A stretch of DNA of 64,000 nucleotides from Clostridium porci (lineage in GTDB: Bacteria; Bacillota; Clostridia; Lachnospirales; Lachnospiraceae): contig NZ_VUMD01000007.1 of NCBI RefSeq assembly GCF_009696375.1, positions 169,352 to 233,351 of the forward strand, written 5' to 3'. Of this stretch, positions 25,500 through 35,723 are shown in pieces. Position 1 is the first letter of the stretch; the number at the start of each line of letters is the position of its first letter. Under the pieces are notes generated by a model. It was not told where the DNA came from, did not search any database, and worked only from the letters and a program-made list of their open reading frames with translations. Made by a program: the position numbers and the translations under genes.

Positions 25500-26807
25500 T
25501 TTTAAATGCCGCAGCAGGTATTCTCTTGTATTTCGGGACGGCTTTTCAAGAACCAAATCCAGCAGACGGGCAAGACAGGCTCCTACTTCCTTCCCCGGCC
25601 GCACCCCTGCCTCTATGACGTCCCGGCCATCTACAGCCAAATCCTTTAGGGTAACGCAATCCCTATCCCTGCGGATTTCCTCTGCCAGGGCCCGGATATG
25701 GGCAAGCGTCCGAAAGGTTTCCATCCCTTCCTCCCCGTTTTGCAGCTTCCTCTCTGGGACTTTTGGCCCAGCCTCCAGAAGCTTTAAGGATTCTTCCGAA
25801 ACCTTCGGGCATTTCTCAGAAGCAGTTAAAGCGTCCCATTCGGCCAGGCACATTTTAAGGGTTATCAAATCGTCAAAAAGCTCCGGCTCCATTCGGCTCA
25901 TTACCCGGCGTATGGGAGCCTTGTCCTGTTCCAGAAGAACTCCGAACCAGGTAACCAGCGTCTTGACCCTGTAAATGGTATCATTATCCATTTTAAGCTC
26001 TTTTAAGACCTTTACTGCATTCTCCGGTGAAGCCAGCCTCAAAAATGCAGCCCAACGCATATGCTTTACAGCCGGAACAGAGGCAGGAACAGAAGGTAAT
26101 GCCTTCTCCTCCCACAGTCCAGAAAATGCAGGAGATATGTAAGGGCTGATTCCTGCCTCCCATATCAGGGCCATGCGCTCTGGGTGCCTGCTTATCAGAA
26201 GCTTTGTCAGCTCTGCCTGAATCCGCTCCTTACTCACATGAACCAGATTCGGGGCAATAGCGCGGATGGCCTCATAGGTTTTTTCCTCCACAGCAAACCC
26301 AAGCTGGGCTGAAAACCGGATGGCTCTTAGAATCCTCAGGGCGTCCTCCAAAAACCGATCCTGGGCATTACCGACGCATCGGATTATCCCTGCCTTTAAA
26401 TCCTCCCTCCCTCCAAACGCATCGACAATACCCTCTCTGCTGTTATATGCCATGGCGTTGATTGTGAAATCCCGCCGCTTCAAATCCTCCCTTAAATCAG
26501 GGGTAAAGGATACGGAATCAGGATGGCGCCCGTCCAGATATTCTCCGTCAATGCGGTAGGTGGTCACCTCATATCCGGCCTTTCCCATCAGTACAGTTAC
26601 AGTTCCGTGCTGGATTCCTGTGTCAACCGTCCGCCTGAATACTTTCTTTACCTGATAGGGCAGGGCGCTGGTGGTAATGTCCCAGTCTCCCGGCTCCCTC
26701 CCCAAAAGCATATCCCGCACACAGCCTCCAACAATATACGCTTCATATCCATGCTTATTCAGTTTATCAATAATTTCCGCGGCACTGGCAGGTATTTTTA
26801 TATCCAT
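25497..26807 (-). CDS. cca: CCA tRNA nucleotidyltransferase
   Basis: A 436-residue class II CCA-adding enzyme. The nucleotidyltransferase head has EAYIVGGCVRDMLLG followed by DWDITTSA near residue 41, then TYRIDGEYLDGRHPD and LKRRDFTINAMAYNSREGIV. The RNA-binding region DALRILRAIRFSAQLGF follows near residue 154. It completes or repairs tRNA 3' ends. It lies 22 bp downstream of proS, which suggests co-transcription of two tRNA-related genes under the T-box. The HD-like middle region is degenerate, as in many Firmicutes. Confidence 0.96.
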   Translation of the reverse strand: MDIKIPASAAEIIDKLNKHGYEAYIVGGCVRDMLLGREPGDWDITTSALPYQVKKVFRRTVDTGIQHGTVTVLMGKAGYEVTTYRIDGEYLDGRHPDSVSFTPDLREDLKRRDFTINAMAYNSREGIVDAFGGREDLKAGIIRCVGNAQDRFLEDALRILRAIRFSAQLGFAVEEKTYEAIRAIAPNLVHVSKERIQAELTKLLISRHPERMALIWEAGISPYISPAFSGLWEEKALPSVPASVPAVKHMRWAAFLRLASPENAVKVLKELKMDNDTIYRVKTLVTWFGVLLEQDKAPIRRVMSRMEPELFDDLITLKMCLAEWDALTASEKCPKVSEESLKLLEAGPKVPERKLQNGEEGMETFRTLAHIRALAEEIRRDRDCVTLKDLAVDGRDVIEAGVRPGKEVGACLARLLDLVLEKPSRNTREYLLRHLK

Positions 26808-26828
26808 ATACGCTCAATCCTTTAGCTA

Positions 26829-28268
26829 TTAATAGGCACGTCCCCAGTAAACCATCTTGGCTGCAGGTTTTCCACAGCATACGCACGTATCGGACAGGAC
26901 TTCCTGCTCAAATGGCATACATCTGGAGGTGGCTCCAGTCTCCTCTTTAATCTGATCCTCACACTCCTGACAGCCGCACCACATGGCCTTTACAAAGCCA
27001 GGCTTCGTATTAACGATGTCCTTTAATTCCTCCCAGCCTGTGGCTGTATAGGTATGCGCCTCCCTGTGTGCTCTGGCGCGTTCCAGCATATCCTTTTGGA
27101 TCCTCTCCAGAAGCTCTGAAACCCTTTCCTCCAGTTCATCCAGAGACACAGGCAGCTTCTCATGGGTATCGCGGCGCACCAGTACTGCCTGATTCTTTTC
27201 CATATCCTTAGGTCCGATTTCCACCCGAACAGGAATCCCTCTCATCTCACAGTCCGCAAACTTCCAGCCCGGACTCTTATCAGTATCGTCTGTCTTAACC
27301 GCCAGGCCAGCTTGAATCAGGCGATCCTGAAGCTCAAAGGCCTTATCCAGAACGCCTTCCTTCTGCTGCTGTACAGGCACTATCATCACCTGCACCGGCG
27401 CGATTCTTGGAGGAAGCACCAGTCCATTGTCATCACCGTGAACCATAATTAAGGCGCCTATCATGCGTGTAGTCATACCCCAGGAGGTTTGGTGTACGAA
27501 TTTCAGCGTATTGTCTTTGTCCGTAAACTGGATGCCAAATGCCTTTGCGAAGCCGTCTCCAAAGTTATGGCTGGTGCCAGACTGCAGCGCCTTACCATCA
27601 TGCATCAAGGACTCAATGGTGTAGGTAGCCTCCGCGCCTGCAAACTTCTCCTTATCTGTTTTCTGTCCCTTCACAACAGGAATGGCTAGCACCTCTTCAC
27701 AGAAATCAGCATATACATTCAGCATCTGAATGGTTCTGGCCTCAGCTTCCTCTGCCGTAGCGTGAGCCGTATGTCCCTCTTGCCATAAAAACTCTCTGGA
27801 GCGAAGGAAGGGACGGGTGGTCTTTTCCCATCGCACCACTGAACACCACTGATTATATACCTTCGGGAGATCCCGGTAGGAGTGAATATCCTTTGCATAA
27901 AAATCGCAAAACAGTGTTTCAGAGGTAGGTCTTACGCACATACGCTCCTGCAAAGGCTCCAGTCCTCCATGGGTTACCCATGCCACCTCAGGAGCAAAGC
28001 CCTCCACATGATCCTTTTCCTTTTGAAGAAGGCCTTCGGGAATGAAAAGGGGCATGTACACATTCTGTACCCCTACAGCCTTAAACCGTCTGTCCAGCTC
28101 CTTCTGGATATTCTCCCAGATAGCATAGCCTGCGGGCTTTATGACCATGCAGCCCTTCACACTGGCATAATCGCACAGCTCGGCTTTCTTTACCACATCC
28201 GTGTACCACTGCGCGAAGTCCACATCCATTGACGTGATGGCCTCTACCATTTTTTTGTTGTCTGCCAT
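26829..28268 (-). CDS. proS: Prolyl-tRNA synthetase (short, archaeal/eukaryotic-like form)
   Basis: A 479-residue class II synthetase lacking the editing insertion of the long bacterial form. Motif regions are [19 protein letters not shown], the motif 2 segment [20 protein letters not shown], and [19 protein letters not shown] as motif 3. The zinc-like C-terminal domain has WCGCQECE and [11 protein letters not shown]. It charges tRNA-Pro. The start ATG at 28268 has AAGGAG upstream; the frame is open further upstream but that stretch is T-box leader. Expression is controlled by the T-box at 28340-28600. Confidence 0.97.
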   Translation of the reverse strand: MADNKKMVEAITSMDVDFAQWYTDVVKKAELCDYASVKGCMVIKPAGYAIWENIQKELDRRFKAVGVQNVYMPLFIPEGLLQKEKDHVEGFAPEVAWVTHGGLEPLQERMCVRPTSETLFCDFYAKDIHSYRDLPKVYNQWCSVVRWEKTTRPFLRSREFLWQEGHTAHATAEEAEARTIQMLNVYADFCEEVLAIPVVKGQKTDKEKFAGAEATYTIESLMHDGKALQSGTSHNFGDGFAKAFGIQFTDKDNTLKFVHQTSWGMTTRMIGALIMVHGDDNGLVLPPRIAPVQVMIVPVQQQKEGVLDKAFELQDRLIQAGLAVKTDDTDKSPGWKFADCEMRGIPVRVEIGPKDMEKNQAVLVRRDTHEKLPVSLDELEERVSELLERIQKDMLERARAHREAHTYTATGWEELKDIVNTKPGFVKAMWCGCQECEDQIKEETGATSRCMPFEQEVLSDTCVCCGKPAAKMVYWGRAY

Positions 28269-28339
28269 AATTGGTTCTCCTTTACAATGACTTTTCCTTC
28301 TGTCCGCCCGGATTGCTTCCGGGGAGCCTTTTAGATGTG

Positions 28340-28600
28340 AAAAAAGCCATCCAATCCCATACGTTATATTTACGCAAGGGACCGAATGGCTCGGCGGTAC
28401 CACCCAAGTTAGCCGTTCGGGGCATGTCCCCAAAGGCTCTCTCTCTATCCGTTAACGCCGGAATTACGTTGCATTCCTCATGCAAAGCTCCAGGGCTGGT
28501 TGGGCCGGTGCACACGTAAGAGCTTTCCACCTTCAGCTCCCTCTCTGTAACGGACATTCGGCTTACTATTCCCCTTCCACGCTGTCTGTTATCTTAGTTA
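28340..28600 (-). promoter_or_regulatory. Proline T-box riboswitch for proS
   Basis: On the minus strand: a Stem I region with AGAGAGGGAGC and GGTGGAAAGCTC, a base helix CCGTTA/TAACGG, a candidate specifier CCG (a proline codon) at 28459-28461, and the T-box core TGGGTGGTACCGC at 28393-28405. The terminator follows (AGCCA and GTCCC pairing with GGGA and TGGCT, then TTTTTT, 28340-28391). Uncharged tRNA-Pro should bind, stabilise the antiterminator and switch on proS. The 5' limit is approximate. Confidence 0.92.
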
Positions 28601-28640
28601 TATAACATCATGGAACGAATGTTTTCTTCATGTATTGTTG

Positions 28641-28669
28641 ATTTTACGCCAGAAAGGGAACTTTGTCAA
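28641..28669 (-). promoter_or_regulatory. Sigma-A promoter of the T-box-proS-cca unit
   Basis: On the minus strand perfect TTGACA, 17 bases, TAAAAT. It gives a leader of about 365 nt holding the T-box. Confidence 0.8.
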
Positions 28670-28771
28670 TGCGTTCGCATGATTTTCATCGTCTTTTCAT
28701 TGCAGCTTTTGCCTTATGCTTTGCCAAGCATAAGACCCATTAGTCATTTGAAGCGCCCTCTGCAGCCTGGC

Positions 28772-29839
28772 TTATTCCTCCTTCGTCCATACCTCTACCA
28801 TATCCTCTATCAGCAAGAGTCCCAACGGCCCTAATATAAATCCAAAGAATCCGAAAAGTTCCAATCCTACATATACGGAAGCCAGGGTTTCTAACGGTGA
28901 CAGCCCCACCTGCCCTCCCATCATCTTCGCCTCCAATATCTGACGTACAAGATAGCACACCAGGTAAAGACCTGCAAGAAGCACTGCCTGACCCCAATCT
29001 CCTACCAAAAGCCTGAGCACAGACCAGGGGATCAGCACGGTTCCTGTACCGAATATTGGCAGGGCGTCCAAAATGCCGATTAGCATACCAGCCATAATAT
29101 AATAGGGATTTCCCATTAAGGCCATACCTCCGATACAAAGACCGGTAGTGATAAAGAGAATCATACCCTGACTTTTAAACCATGCCTTGCCTGTCTGAAC
29201 CAGTCTGCCTCCAATGAGGTTAAATTCCTTTCGGAAGGCAGACTGATCCCTGCGCACCCTCAAATCCTCCATCTCCTGAAGGCTCAAAACCGCCGCCAAA
29301 AATGTAACCAGGCTTACAATCGCTGCCTTTGCAAGTCCGGCCAGCAAACTGACGGAATTGGTCATCAGAAAAGGCACCGCAGTCCTTTTTCCTGTGGCAA
29401 CCAGATTAAAAAGCATTTCTCCAGCCAAATCCGCAATACAATTCTTTTCAAGCCCCAGCGCTTTCTCCATCTGGTAACAGCTCCCTGTAAGCCACCTATC
29501 AACCCTCTCGATCCATAGTGGAAATTCCGCCATAAGCAATTTCCCCTGGGCGCAGAGCTTTACTCCTCCCACATACAAAAGCCCTCCTAATAGGGAAAGG
29601 AACATTATAAATTCAATTCCGCCTATGATGCCAATTGGCATATGGAAGCGGCGGCCTCCTACAGTTACCCGCATCCGGTATGCAAGAAACCGGGCTGATG
29701 GCCGCAGCAGCAACGCCATCACATAACCCACGAAAAAAGGAGCCACGAGAGGCAGCAGGTATTTAAACCCAATATAGACTGCTCCAGTGGTTCCTGTTAT
29801 AATTAGTAGTTTCTTCAGTTTTTTACACGGCTTCTCCAT
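28772..29839 (-). CDS. ytvI: AI-2E transporter superfamily protein, YtvI-like
   Basis: A 355-residue integral membrane protein with about seven helices. It begins with a basic stretch and YLLPLVAPFFVGYVMALLL, and has the family's C-terminal pattern GILDALPIFGTGTVLIPWSV and LSPLETLASVYVGLELFGFF. Within the superfamily it most resembles YtvI, a membrane protein of sporulating Firmicutes whose role is not established. It is alone, 240 bp from the next upstream gene. Confidence 0.85.
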   Translation of the reverse strand: MEKPCKKLKKLLIITGTTGAVYIGFKYLLPLVAPFFVGYVMALLLRPSARFLAYRMRVTVGGRRFHMPIGIIGGIEFIMFLSLLGGLLYVGGVKLCAQGKLLMAEFPLWIERVDRWLTGSCYQMEKALGLEKNCIADLAGEMLFNLVATGKRTAVPFLMTNSVSLLAGLAKAAIVSLVTFLAAVLSLQEMEDLRVRRDQSAFRKEFNLIGGRLVQTGKAWFKSQGMILFITTGLCIGGMALMGNPYYIMAGMLIGILDALPIFGTGTVLIPWSVLRLLVGDWGQAVLLAGLYLVCYLVRQILEAKMMGGQVGLSPLETLASVYVGLELFGFFGFILGPLGLLLIEDMVEVWTKEE

Positions 29840-30067
29840 GGACTCACCTGTTTCTTGTTTCGTACTTCCTTTGTACTTTCTTAGTATGAGCCGGCAGCTG
29901 AAAAATATACGGTGGCTTTTGCCCTAACTGATAAATGATTATAATAAAAAACGAAGCATCAGATCCCACATTGGAAATTTCCTTAACATCAGAAAATCCT
30001 TTAAGTACCATTCAGCATTCTCTTTACGACCGATTTTTTACCTTTCTTCACTTTACAAAGGCGCCAT

Positions 30068-30655
30068 TTACTCACCAAGATATGCCAGCACCGCCCTCAG
30101 GCAGCCGTCCACACCTGCCAGACCGCTGTCCATGCACAGGTGGTAGTTCTGAGCACGCCCCCAGGAATTACCGGTATAATACTGATAGTATTCCTTGCGC
30201 TTACGGTCTACCTCACGGATGCGGCGCTCCATCTCTTTTCCACCGGACTCCTCGTCCGGCTCCAGCTTTAGCATTCTCTTGACGCGGCTCCTCATATCTG
30301 CATAGATAAACAGGTTCACACTATCGGACAGAATCATATCCGCGCACCGCCCCACGATAATGCAGGAACCATAGTCAGCCAGCTTGCGAATGACATTGGA
30401 TTGAGCCACAAATATCTGATCGGACATAGGAACCTTATACACATCGGAAAATGCATGATAAAACTGCCTGTCCAAGGATTTCACAATGTGCTCATCGTAA
30501 TGCCGGAAAGCTTCCTCCGCAATATTGCTATCCTCCGCAGCCATATGGATCAGCTCTTTGTCATAAAAGGGAATATTCAGGCGCTCTGCCAGCCTTACAC
30601 CCAGTTCACGGCCCCCGCTTCCAAATTCACGGCTGATTGTAATCACTTTATCCAT
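30068..30655 (-). CDS. Cytidylate kinase-like family protein
   Basis: A 195-residue protein with an N-terminal P-loop ITISREFGSGGRELG, then NIPFYDKELI and SCIIVGRCADMIL, matching the cytidylate-kinase-like family common in Clostridia. It lacks the full length and some nucleotide-monophosphate contacts of true Cmk, so its substrate is uncertain. The ATG at 30655 has AAGGAG upstream. It has a leader of about 150 nt containing two hairpins. Confidence 0.88.
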   Translation of the reverse strand: MDKVITISREFGSGGRELGVRLAERLNIPFYDKELIHMAAEDSNIAEEAFRHYDEHIVKSLDRQFYHAFSDVYKVPMSDQIFVAQSNVIRKLADYGSCIIVGRCADMILSDSVNLFIYADMRSRVKRMLKLEPDEESGGKEMERRIREVDRKRKEYYQYYTGNSWGRAQNYHLCMDSGLAGVDGCLRAVLAYLGE

Positions 30656-30698
30656 ACTGCGCTCTCCTTTCCTGTATCTGCTTTTTGCCTGCAAAAAT

Positions 30699-30788
30699 GA
30701 TACCGTATCCTCCGGCTATGGTATCCCTCCGGGGGATGCACATGGTTCGGTTTGGTGTTTTAATATGCTTTCCCGTGTGACCGAACCA
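30699..30788 (-). other. Structured leader of the cytidylate kinase-like gene
   Basis: On the minus strand TGGTTCGGT pairs perfectly with ACCGAACCA across 28 bases (30743-30788), and GATACC with GGTATC (30699-30725). I do not recognise a known riboswitch. An extended -10 (TGA then TATAAT) at 30808-30816 could start this leader just after the ATPase gene. Confidence 0.45.
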
Positions 30789-30807
30789 GCGCGTAATATC
30801 TGGCAAT

Positions 30808-30816
30808 ATTATATCA
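30808..30816 (-). promoter_or_regulatory. Extended -10 promoter candidate
   Basis: TGA followed by perfect TATAAT on the minus strand; no good -35. It lies between the P-type ATPase stop and the structured leader. Confidence 0.4.
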
Positions 30817-30826
30817 TAAATTCCCA

Positions 30827-33436
30827 TTAATTCCTATGTCTAAAATCTCTTAAAATTTTAAACACCTGAATTATAATTGTAGGAATCACAGCCAGCAGGC
30901 ATACCGCTCCGAACTGCTTAGCTGTAAGAGACGTAACTGAAAACAATCTGTGAAGGAAGGGCGCCAGCATAACCAGTCCCAGCAGCACTGTACCTGCAAA
31001 AAACGCACCCACACTGTACCAATTACTGCTAAATCCCAGCTTAAGGATACTGTGCTTGCTTCTGCAGTTAAATCCATGGAATAAACGGGCCAGAGTCAGG
31101 GTAGCAAAGGCCATGGTACTTGCAATAGCGGAGCTTCCGCTTCCAAGGCCCATATGGAAAGCAATCATTGTACAGACCGCAATCAATCCGCCCTGAGCCA
31201 GTATGCTCAGCAGAAAGTCCCTTGTTAGAATACCCGTTTTGGGATCTCTTGGAGCTTCTGACAGCAAATCCTTTTCTGCCGGCTCCATGCCGATTGCTAT
31301 CGCAGGCAGGGAATCCGTCAGCAAATTGATAAACAGCAGGTGCACCGGCGCAAAGGGTACTGGCAGGGCCGCCAGAGAGGTGTACAGCACAGACAGGATT
31401 CCTGCCATATTTCCTGAAAGAAGGAATTTGATGGCATTTCGTATATTTCTATATACATTTCTTCCATTTGCCACTGCCTTGATAATCGTTGCGAAATTGT
31501 CGTCTGTAAGTATCATAGCTGCGGCATCCTTGGAAACCTCCGTTCCGGTAATTCCCATTGCTACGCCTATATCTGCCTTCTTAAGAGCCGGAGCGTCATT
31601 CACGCCGTCCCCTGTCATGGCTGTGATACAGCCTCTCCGCTGCCATGCGTCTACAATCCTGATTTTATTTTCAGGCGATACTCTGGCATATACAGAAATA
31701 TCCCTAACTTTCTGATCCAGCTCTGCCTCAGACATGGCATCCAGCTCCTGTCCTGTCATAGCCAGATCGCCTTCTTCAAAAATACCTATCTGCTTCGCAA
31801 TGGCAGTGGCAGTGATCTTGTGATCCCCCGTAATCATAACCGGCTTGATTCCCGCACGCTTGGCATCAAAAACAGCCTGTTTGGATTCCTCTCTTGGCGG
31901 ATCCATCATGGAAATCAGCCCAAGGAAGGTAAAGCCCCTTTCATTATCCAAAGAAAGGGCATAATCTTTAGAAACCTCCTTATAACCAAAGGCCAGCACC
32001 CGAAGGCCCTCCTGAGAAAATTCCAGATTCTTTTGAAGAATTTTATCCCTGTCCTTCTGTGTAATATCACGTACTCCGTCTGCCAGGCGGATTTTTACTG
32101 TACGATCCAATAGCACATCCAATGCACCCTTAGTAAGTACGGTAGGAACACTGTGAAGCTCATACTTGGTACTCATAAGCTTCCGGTCTGAATCGAAGGG
32201 TATTTCTTCCAAACGAGGCATCAGCTCTCTTAAAAGAGTCTCGTCCAATGCAGCCTTTCTTCCCATCTCCACCAACGCATACTCCGTAGGATCGCCGATA
32301 CCCTTGCCATCTACGATAGAAGAGTCATTGGTAAGAATCGCGTCATAAAGCAGATAACGGTGACTCTGGTTTGTCAGATCGAGCTGGTCGATGGTAAGAA
32401 CAGTTTCATTGATATAAATGCTCTGGACGGTCATTTTATTCTGTGTGAGAGTACCGGTTTTATCAGAACAGATAACAGACACACAGCCAAGACTTTCCAC
32501 TGCCTTCAGCTCCTTGATAATGGCATGCTCCCTTGCCATCTTCTGGGTACCCATGGCCTGAACAATCGTTACAATCGAGCTTAATGCCTCAGGAATGGCA
32601 GCTACCGCCAAAGCCACAGCAAACATTAGGGAATCAATAACCGGCATCTTTCTATACAGGCTCAGGAGAAATACCATAGCGCAAATTACCATAATCGCCA
32701 TAGCCAGCCTGCTTCCAAATTGATCCAGGCTCACCTGAAGAGGCGTTTTTTTCTCCTTTGTTGCGTTCATAAGAGCCGCTATCTTGCCAATCTCCGTATC
32801 CATTCCCGTACCTGTAACCAGCACAACTGCTCTGCCGTAGGTTACAAGAGCGCTGGAGTAAACCATGTTGGCCCGATCTGCCAGGGCGCAGTCTCCGGTA
32901 ATCAGCCCGTCGCTTTTATCCACATTGGCGGACTCTCCCGTGAGGGAGCTTTCATTCACCTGCAGAGAAAAACTCTCAAGAATTCTGCCGTCTGCCACTA
33001 CCAAATCTCCAGCCTCCAGGTACAGGATATCGCCGGGCACTACCCTGGCTGAGGGCAGCTCTATCTTCTGGCCGTCCCGTAGAACCTTTGCACTGGGCGA
33101 GGACAGGGACTTTAAGCTGTCCAAAGATTTTTCAGCCTTGGCATGCTGCACGGTACCCAAAATAGCATTCATTACAATGACTGCGATAATTACAATCGTG
33201 CTTTCCACATTTCCGGAAACCATGGATATCAGCGCCGCGATTATCAGGATTACTACCAGCAAGTCACAGAACTGCTCAGCGAACACCTGAAACATGCGTT
33301 TGCGTTTTCCCTCCTGAAGAACATTCTCTCCCTTCTCCTGTAAAATCTTCTCTGCCTCTTGAGACGTCAAGCCATGCTCCGTCACATGAAAGCTTTCCAG
33401 GATTTCCTCTTTTGTCTGCTGATACCATTCTTTCAT
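30827..33436 (-). CDS. Cation-translocating P-type ATPase (P2-type, probable Mn2+/Ca2+ exporter)
   Basis: An 869-residue P2-type ATPase, full length. The phosphorylated Asp is 325 in [13 protein letters not shown]; the actuator motif LTGESANV is near residue 165, helix 4 has AAIPEALSS, the hinge reads [18 protein letters not shown], and helix 6 has [13 protein letters not shown]. Sequence type would be annotated Ca2+-transporting. However, its leader is a yybP-ykoY manganese riboswitch, so export of excess Mn2+ is the likelier duty. AAGGAGGAA precedes the ATG. Confidence 0.92.
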   Translation of the reverse strand: MKEWYQQTKEEILESFHVTEHGLTSQEAEKILQEKGENVLQEGKRKRMFQVFAEQFCDLLVVILIIAALISMVSGNVESTIVIIAVIVMNAILGTVQHAKAEKSLDSLKSLSSPSAKVLRDGQKIELPSARVVPGDILYLEAGDLVVADGRILESFSLQVNESSLTGESANVDKSDGLITGDCALADRANMVYSSALVTYGRAVVLVTGTGMDTEIGKIAALMNATKEKKTPLQVSLDQFGSRLAMAIMVICAMVFLLSLYRKMPVIDSLMFAVALAVAAIPEALSSIVTIVQAMGTQKMAREHAIIKELKAVESLGCVSVICSDKTGTLTQNKMTVQSIYINETVLTIDQLDLTNQSHRYLLYDAILTNDSSIVDGKGIGDPTEYALVEMGRKAALDETLLRELMPRLEEIPFDSDRKLMSTKYELHSVPTVLTKGALDVLLDRTVKIRLADGVRDITQKDRDKILQKNLEFSQEGLRVLAFGYKEVSKDYALSLDNERGFTFLGLISMMDPPREESKQAVFDAKRAGIKPVMITGDHKITATAIAKQIGIFEEGDLAMTGQELDAMSEAELDQKVRDISVYARVSPENKIRIVDAWQRRGCITAMTGDGVNDAPALKKADIGVAMGITGTEVSKDAAAMILTDDNFATIIKAVANGRNVYRNIRNAIKFLLSGNMAGILSVLYTSLAALPVPFAPVHLLFINLLTDSLPAIAIGMEPAEKDLLSEAPRDPKTGILTRDFLLSILAQGGLIAVCTMIAFHMGLGSGSSAIASTMAFATLTLARLFHGFNCRSKHSILKLGFSSNWYSVGAFFAGTVLLGLVMLAPFLHRLFSVTSLTAKQFGAVCLLAVIPTIIIQVFKILRDFRHRN

Positions 33437-33590
33437 TGTGCTTCCTCCTTGTTATGGGCGCTTGAGAGCCGTATCCAACCCTGATGCGCGCTACATTTCA
33501 TCTCCACATTGAGAATGATCCGATCCCCTAGTGGAAAGGCTTAAAAATCAGCTGCAATTCCAATGCCTGCATCTTTCACACCTTAGCACT

Positions 33591-33745
33591 AAAAAAGACC
33601 TTTACAGGCGGCATCCCAGAATATGCATGATATCCGGAAACCACGTATAAAAGTCTTGTAACCGTTTCGGCATATATTGCCAGGTTCTATAAGAACCGGG
33701 GTTGTTGACAATATATTTAAACTACTCCCTTTTGAGTTGTTCCTC
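33591..33745 (-). promoter_or_regulatory. yybP-ykoY manganese riboswitch with terminator
   Basis: On the minus strand the aptamer shows AAAAGGGAGTAG, a long stem AATATATTG/CAATATAT, the second conserved loop GCCGAAACGG and the closing ACAAGACTTTT (33646-33745). The expression platform is a terminator whose arms are AAGACTTTTATACG and CTGTAAAGGTCTT followed by T6 (33591-33658). The 3' side of the aptamer stem is shared with the terminator, so Mn2+ binding should prevent termination and turn on the ATPase. Confidence 0.85.
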
Positions 33746-33766
33746 AACACGTATGAAGTTTAGATG

Positions 33767-33795
33767 AGTTTATCCTCTTTTACTGCACTTGTCAA
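33767..33795 (-). promoter_or_regulatory. Sigma-A promoter of the riboswitch-ATPase unit
   Basis: On the minus strand perfect TTGACA, 17 bases, TAAACT, just upstream of the riboswitch. Confidence 0.75.
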
Positions 33796-33850
33796 GGGGA
33801 TTTATAAACTTTTACAAAATTAAATGACCAAAGCCGACGGATTTTGCATA

Positions 33851-33879
33851 TTGCCTTCTCACTCTTTCTCATGTAGAAT
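33851..33879 (+). promoter_or_regulatory. Sigma-A promoter of the ABC-F gene
   Basis: TTGCCT, 17 bases, TAGAAT preceded by TG, about 50 bases before the start codon. It diverges from the riboswitch promoter. Confidence 0.6.
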
Positions 33880-33928
33880 AGAGGTTATCGCAAAATCAGA
33901 GTCAGAGTTATTTAAAAGGAGTTATTTT

Positions 33929-35485
33929 ATGAGCATTTTAAACGTGGAACACTTAAGCCATGGCTTTGGAGACCGGGCGATATTTCAGGATGTTTCCTTT
34001 CGCCTCCTCAAAGGCGAGCATATCGGGCTTATTGGAGCCAACGGTGAGGGAAAATCCACTTTTATGAATATTATTACTGGAAAGCTGATGCCTGACGAGG
34101 GCAAGGTAGAATGGGCCAAGAATGTGCGGGTTGGGTATCTGGATCAGCATACGGTTCTGGAAAAAGGCATGACCATCCGTGATATTTTAAAGAGCGCCTT
34201 TGGCTTCCTATTTGAGATGGAGGAGCAAATGAATCAGCTCTGCGACCGTATGGGCAAAGCCGATGAGGAAGAGATGCATTCCATGATGGACGAGCTGGGT
34301 ACCATCCAGGATCTTCTGATGGCCCACGATTTCTATGTAATTGATTCTAAAGTGGATGAGGTGGGACGGGCTTTGGGATTAAACGAGCTCGGCATGGATA
34401 AGGATGTAACCGAGCTTAGCGGCGGTCAGAGAACGAAGGTGCTGCTGGGAAAGCTGCTGCTTCAAAAGCCGGATATCCTTCTTCTGGATGAACCTACCAA
34501 CTATCTGGATGTAGAGCATATTGAATGGCTGAAACGATATCTTCTGGAGTATGAGAATGCGTTTATCCTCATTTCCCACGATATTCCTTTCCTAAACAGC
34601 GTCATCAACCTGATTTACCATATGGAAAACCAGCGCCTGGATCGCTATGTAGGGGATTACAGCAGATTCCAGGAGATCTATGCAGCTAAAAAAGCACAGC
34701 TGGAGGCTGCCTATAAGAGGCAGCAGCAGGAAATTGCGGAGCTAGAGGACTTTGTGGCCCGAAATAAAGCCAGGGTGGCCACCCGGAATATGGCCATGTC
34801 CAGACAGAAGAAGCTGGACAAAATGGAGGTAATTGAGCTGGCCAAGGAAAAGCCAAAGCCCGAATTTCACTTCCTCACCTCCCGCGCTCCGGGAAAATAT
34901 ATTTTTGAGACTAAAAATCTCATAATCGGCTATGACGAGCCTCTGTCCCGCCCATTGAACCTGAGCATGGAACGGGGCCAGAAAATAGTCCTGGTGGGAG
35001 CCAACGGCATTGGAAAAACCACTCTTTTGAAGAGTATTCTTGGCCTTACTCCAGCGTTGGATGGAGCCGCGCAGCTGGGAGATTACCTGTCAATCGGTTA
35101 CTTTGAGCAGGAAATAGCGCCTGGCAACACCAACACCTGCCTGGATGAGATATGGAGGGAATTCCCCTCCTACACACAGTATCAGGTTCGCTCTGCTTTA
35201 GCAAAATGCGGCCTTACCACAAAACACATTGAAAGCCAGGTTCGGGTTCTAAGCGGAGGGGAGCAGGCTAAGGTCAGATTATGTAAGCTGATTAACAGAG
35301 AATCCAATGTTCTCCTTCTGGATGAGCCTACCAACCATCTGGATGTGGACGCCAAGGCTGAGCTTCAGCGGGCATTAAAGGAATATAAGGGCAGCATCCT
35401 GCTGATTTGTCATGAAGCGGAATTTTATGAAGGACTTGCGACTGATATATGGGATTGCAGGGAATGGGCGCTGAGGCTTTCATAG
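33929..35485 (+). CDS. ABC-F family ATPase
   Basis: A 518-residue soluble protein with two ABC domains and no membrane part. Domain 1 has GANGEGKST, LSGGQRTKVLLGK and ILLLDEPTNYLD; domain 2 has GANGIGKTT, LSGGEQAKVRLCK and VLLLDEPTNHLD. The linker (about residues 240-310) is the charged helical region that reaches into the ribosome in ABC-F factors. It may be a translation factor or a target-protection resistance protein; this cannot be told from sequence. The ATG at 33929 has AAGGAG upstream; the frame is open 35 codons further but lacks a site. A solitary plus-strand gene. Confidence 0.94.
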   Translation: MSILNVEHLSHGFGDRAIFQDVSFRLLKGEHIGLIGANGEGKSTFMNIITGKLMPDEGKVEWAKNVRVGYLDQHTVLEKGMTIRDILKSAFGFLFEMEEQMNQLCDRMGKADEEEMHSMMDELGTIQDLLMAHDFYVIDSKVDEVGRALGLNELGMDKDVTELSGGQRTKVLLGKLLLQKPDILLLDEPTNYLDVEHIEWLKRYLLEYENAFILISHDIPFLNSVINLIYHMENQRLDRYVGDYSRFQEIYAAKKAQLEAAYKRQQQEIAELEDFVARNKARVATRNMAMSRQKKLDKMEVIELAKEKPKPEFHFLTSRAPGKYIFETKNLIIGYDEPLSRPLNLSMERGQKIVLVGANGIGKTTLLKSILGLTPALDGAAQLGDYLSIGYFEQEIAPGNTNTCLDEIWREFPSYTQYQVRSALAKCGLTTKHIESQVRVLSGGEQAKVRLCKLINRESNVLLLDEPTNHLDVDAKAELQRALKEYKGSILLICHEAEFYEGLATDIWDCREWALRLS

Positions 35486-35544
35486 GCTGGGGGAGCGGTA
35501 CCGCAGAAAAGCCATCTTCAGGCTGCTTGCTTCCCTATGGGCTT

Positions 35545-35644
35545 TATATACCATAAAAGGCTTAAAGCAGCTTCGCCTGCAAGCAACGGATGGTTTCATC
35601 CATTTCCCTTAGCGCAGTCCACTTCAGCCTTTTTATGGTATTTA
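35545..35644. repeat. Inverted repeat of about 100 bp between convergent genes
   Basis: The left arm with TACCATAAAAGGCT (35549-35562) faces AGCCTTTTTATGGTA (35626-35640), with matching AT flanks. Smaller stems (GCAG/CTGC and GGATG/CATCC) sit inside. It lies between the ends of the ABC-F and deoB genes and may serve as a two-way terminator or be a small mobile-element remnant. Confidence 0.55.
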
Positions 35645-35723
35645 ACGCTTTTTTCTTTGCCCTAGCTGCGCATATCCGCAGGGAGGGCCACTATACCTGC
35701 CTGCGGCTTCCCTGTCCAGTCAA

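Noticed and set aside
28282..28557. Open frame across the proS leader and an N-terminal extension of proS
   Set aside because: The DNA is fully explained as a T-box with terminator; the extended protein start has no ribosome binding site while the ATG at 28268 does.
30827..33436. Firm assignment of the P-type ATPase as a calcium pump
   Set aside because: Sequence alone would suggest it, but the yybP-ykoY leader favours manganese; left open.
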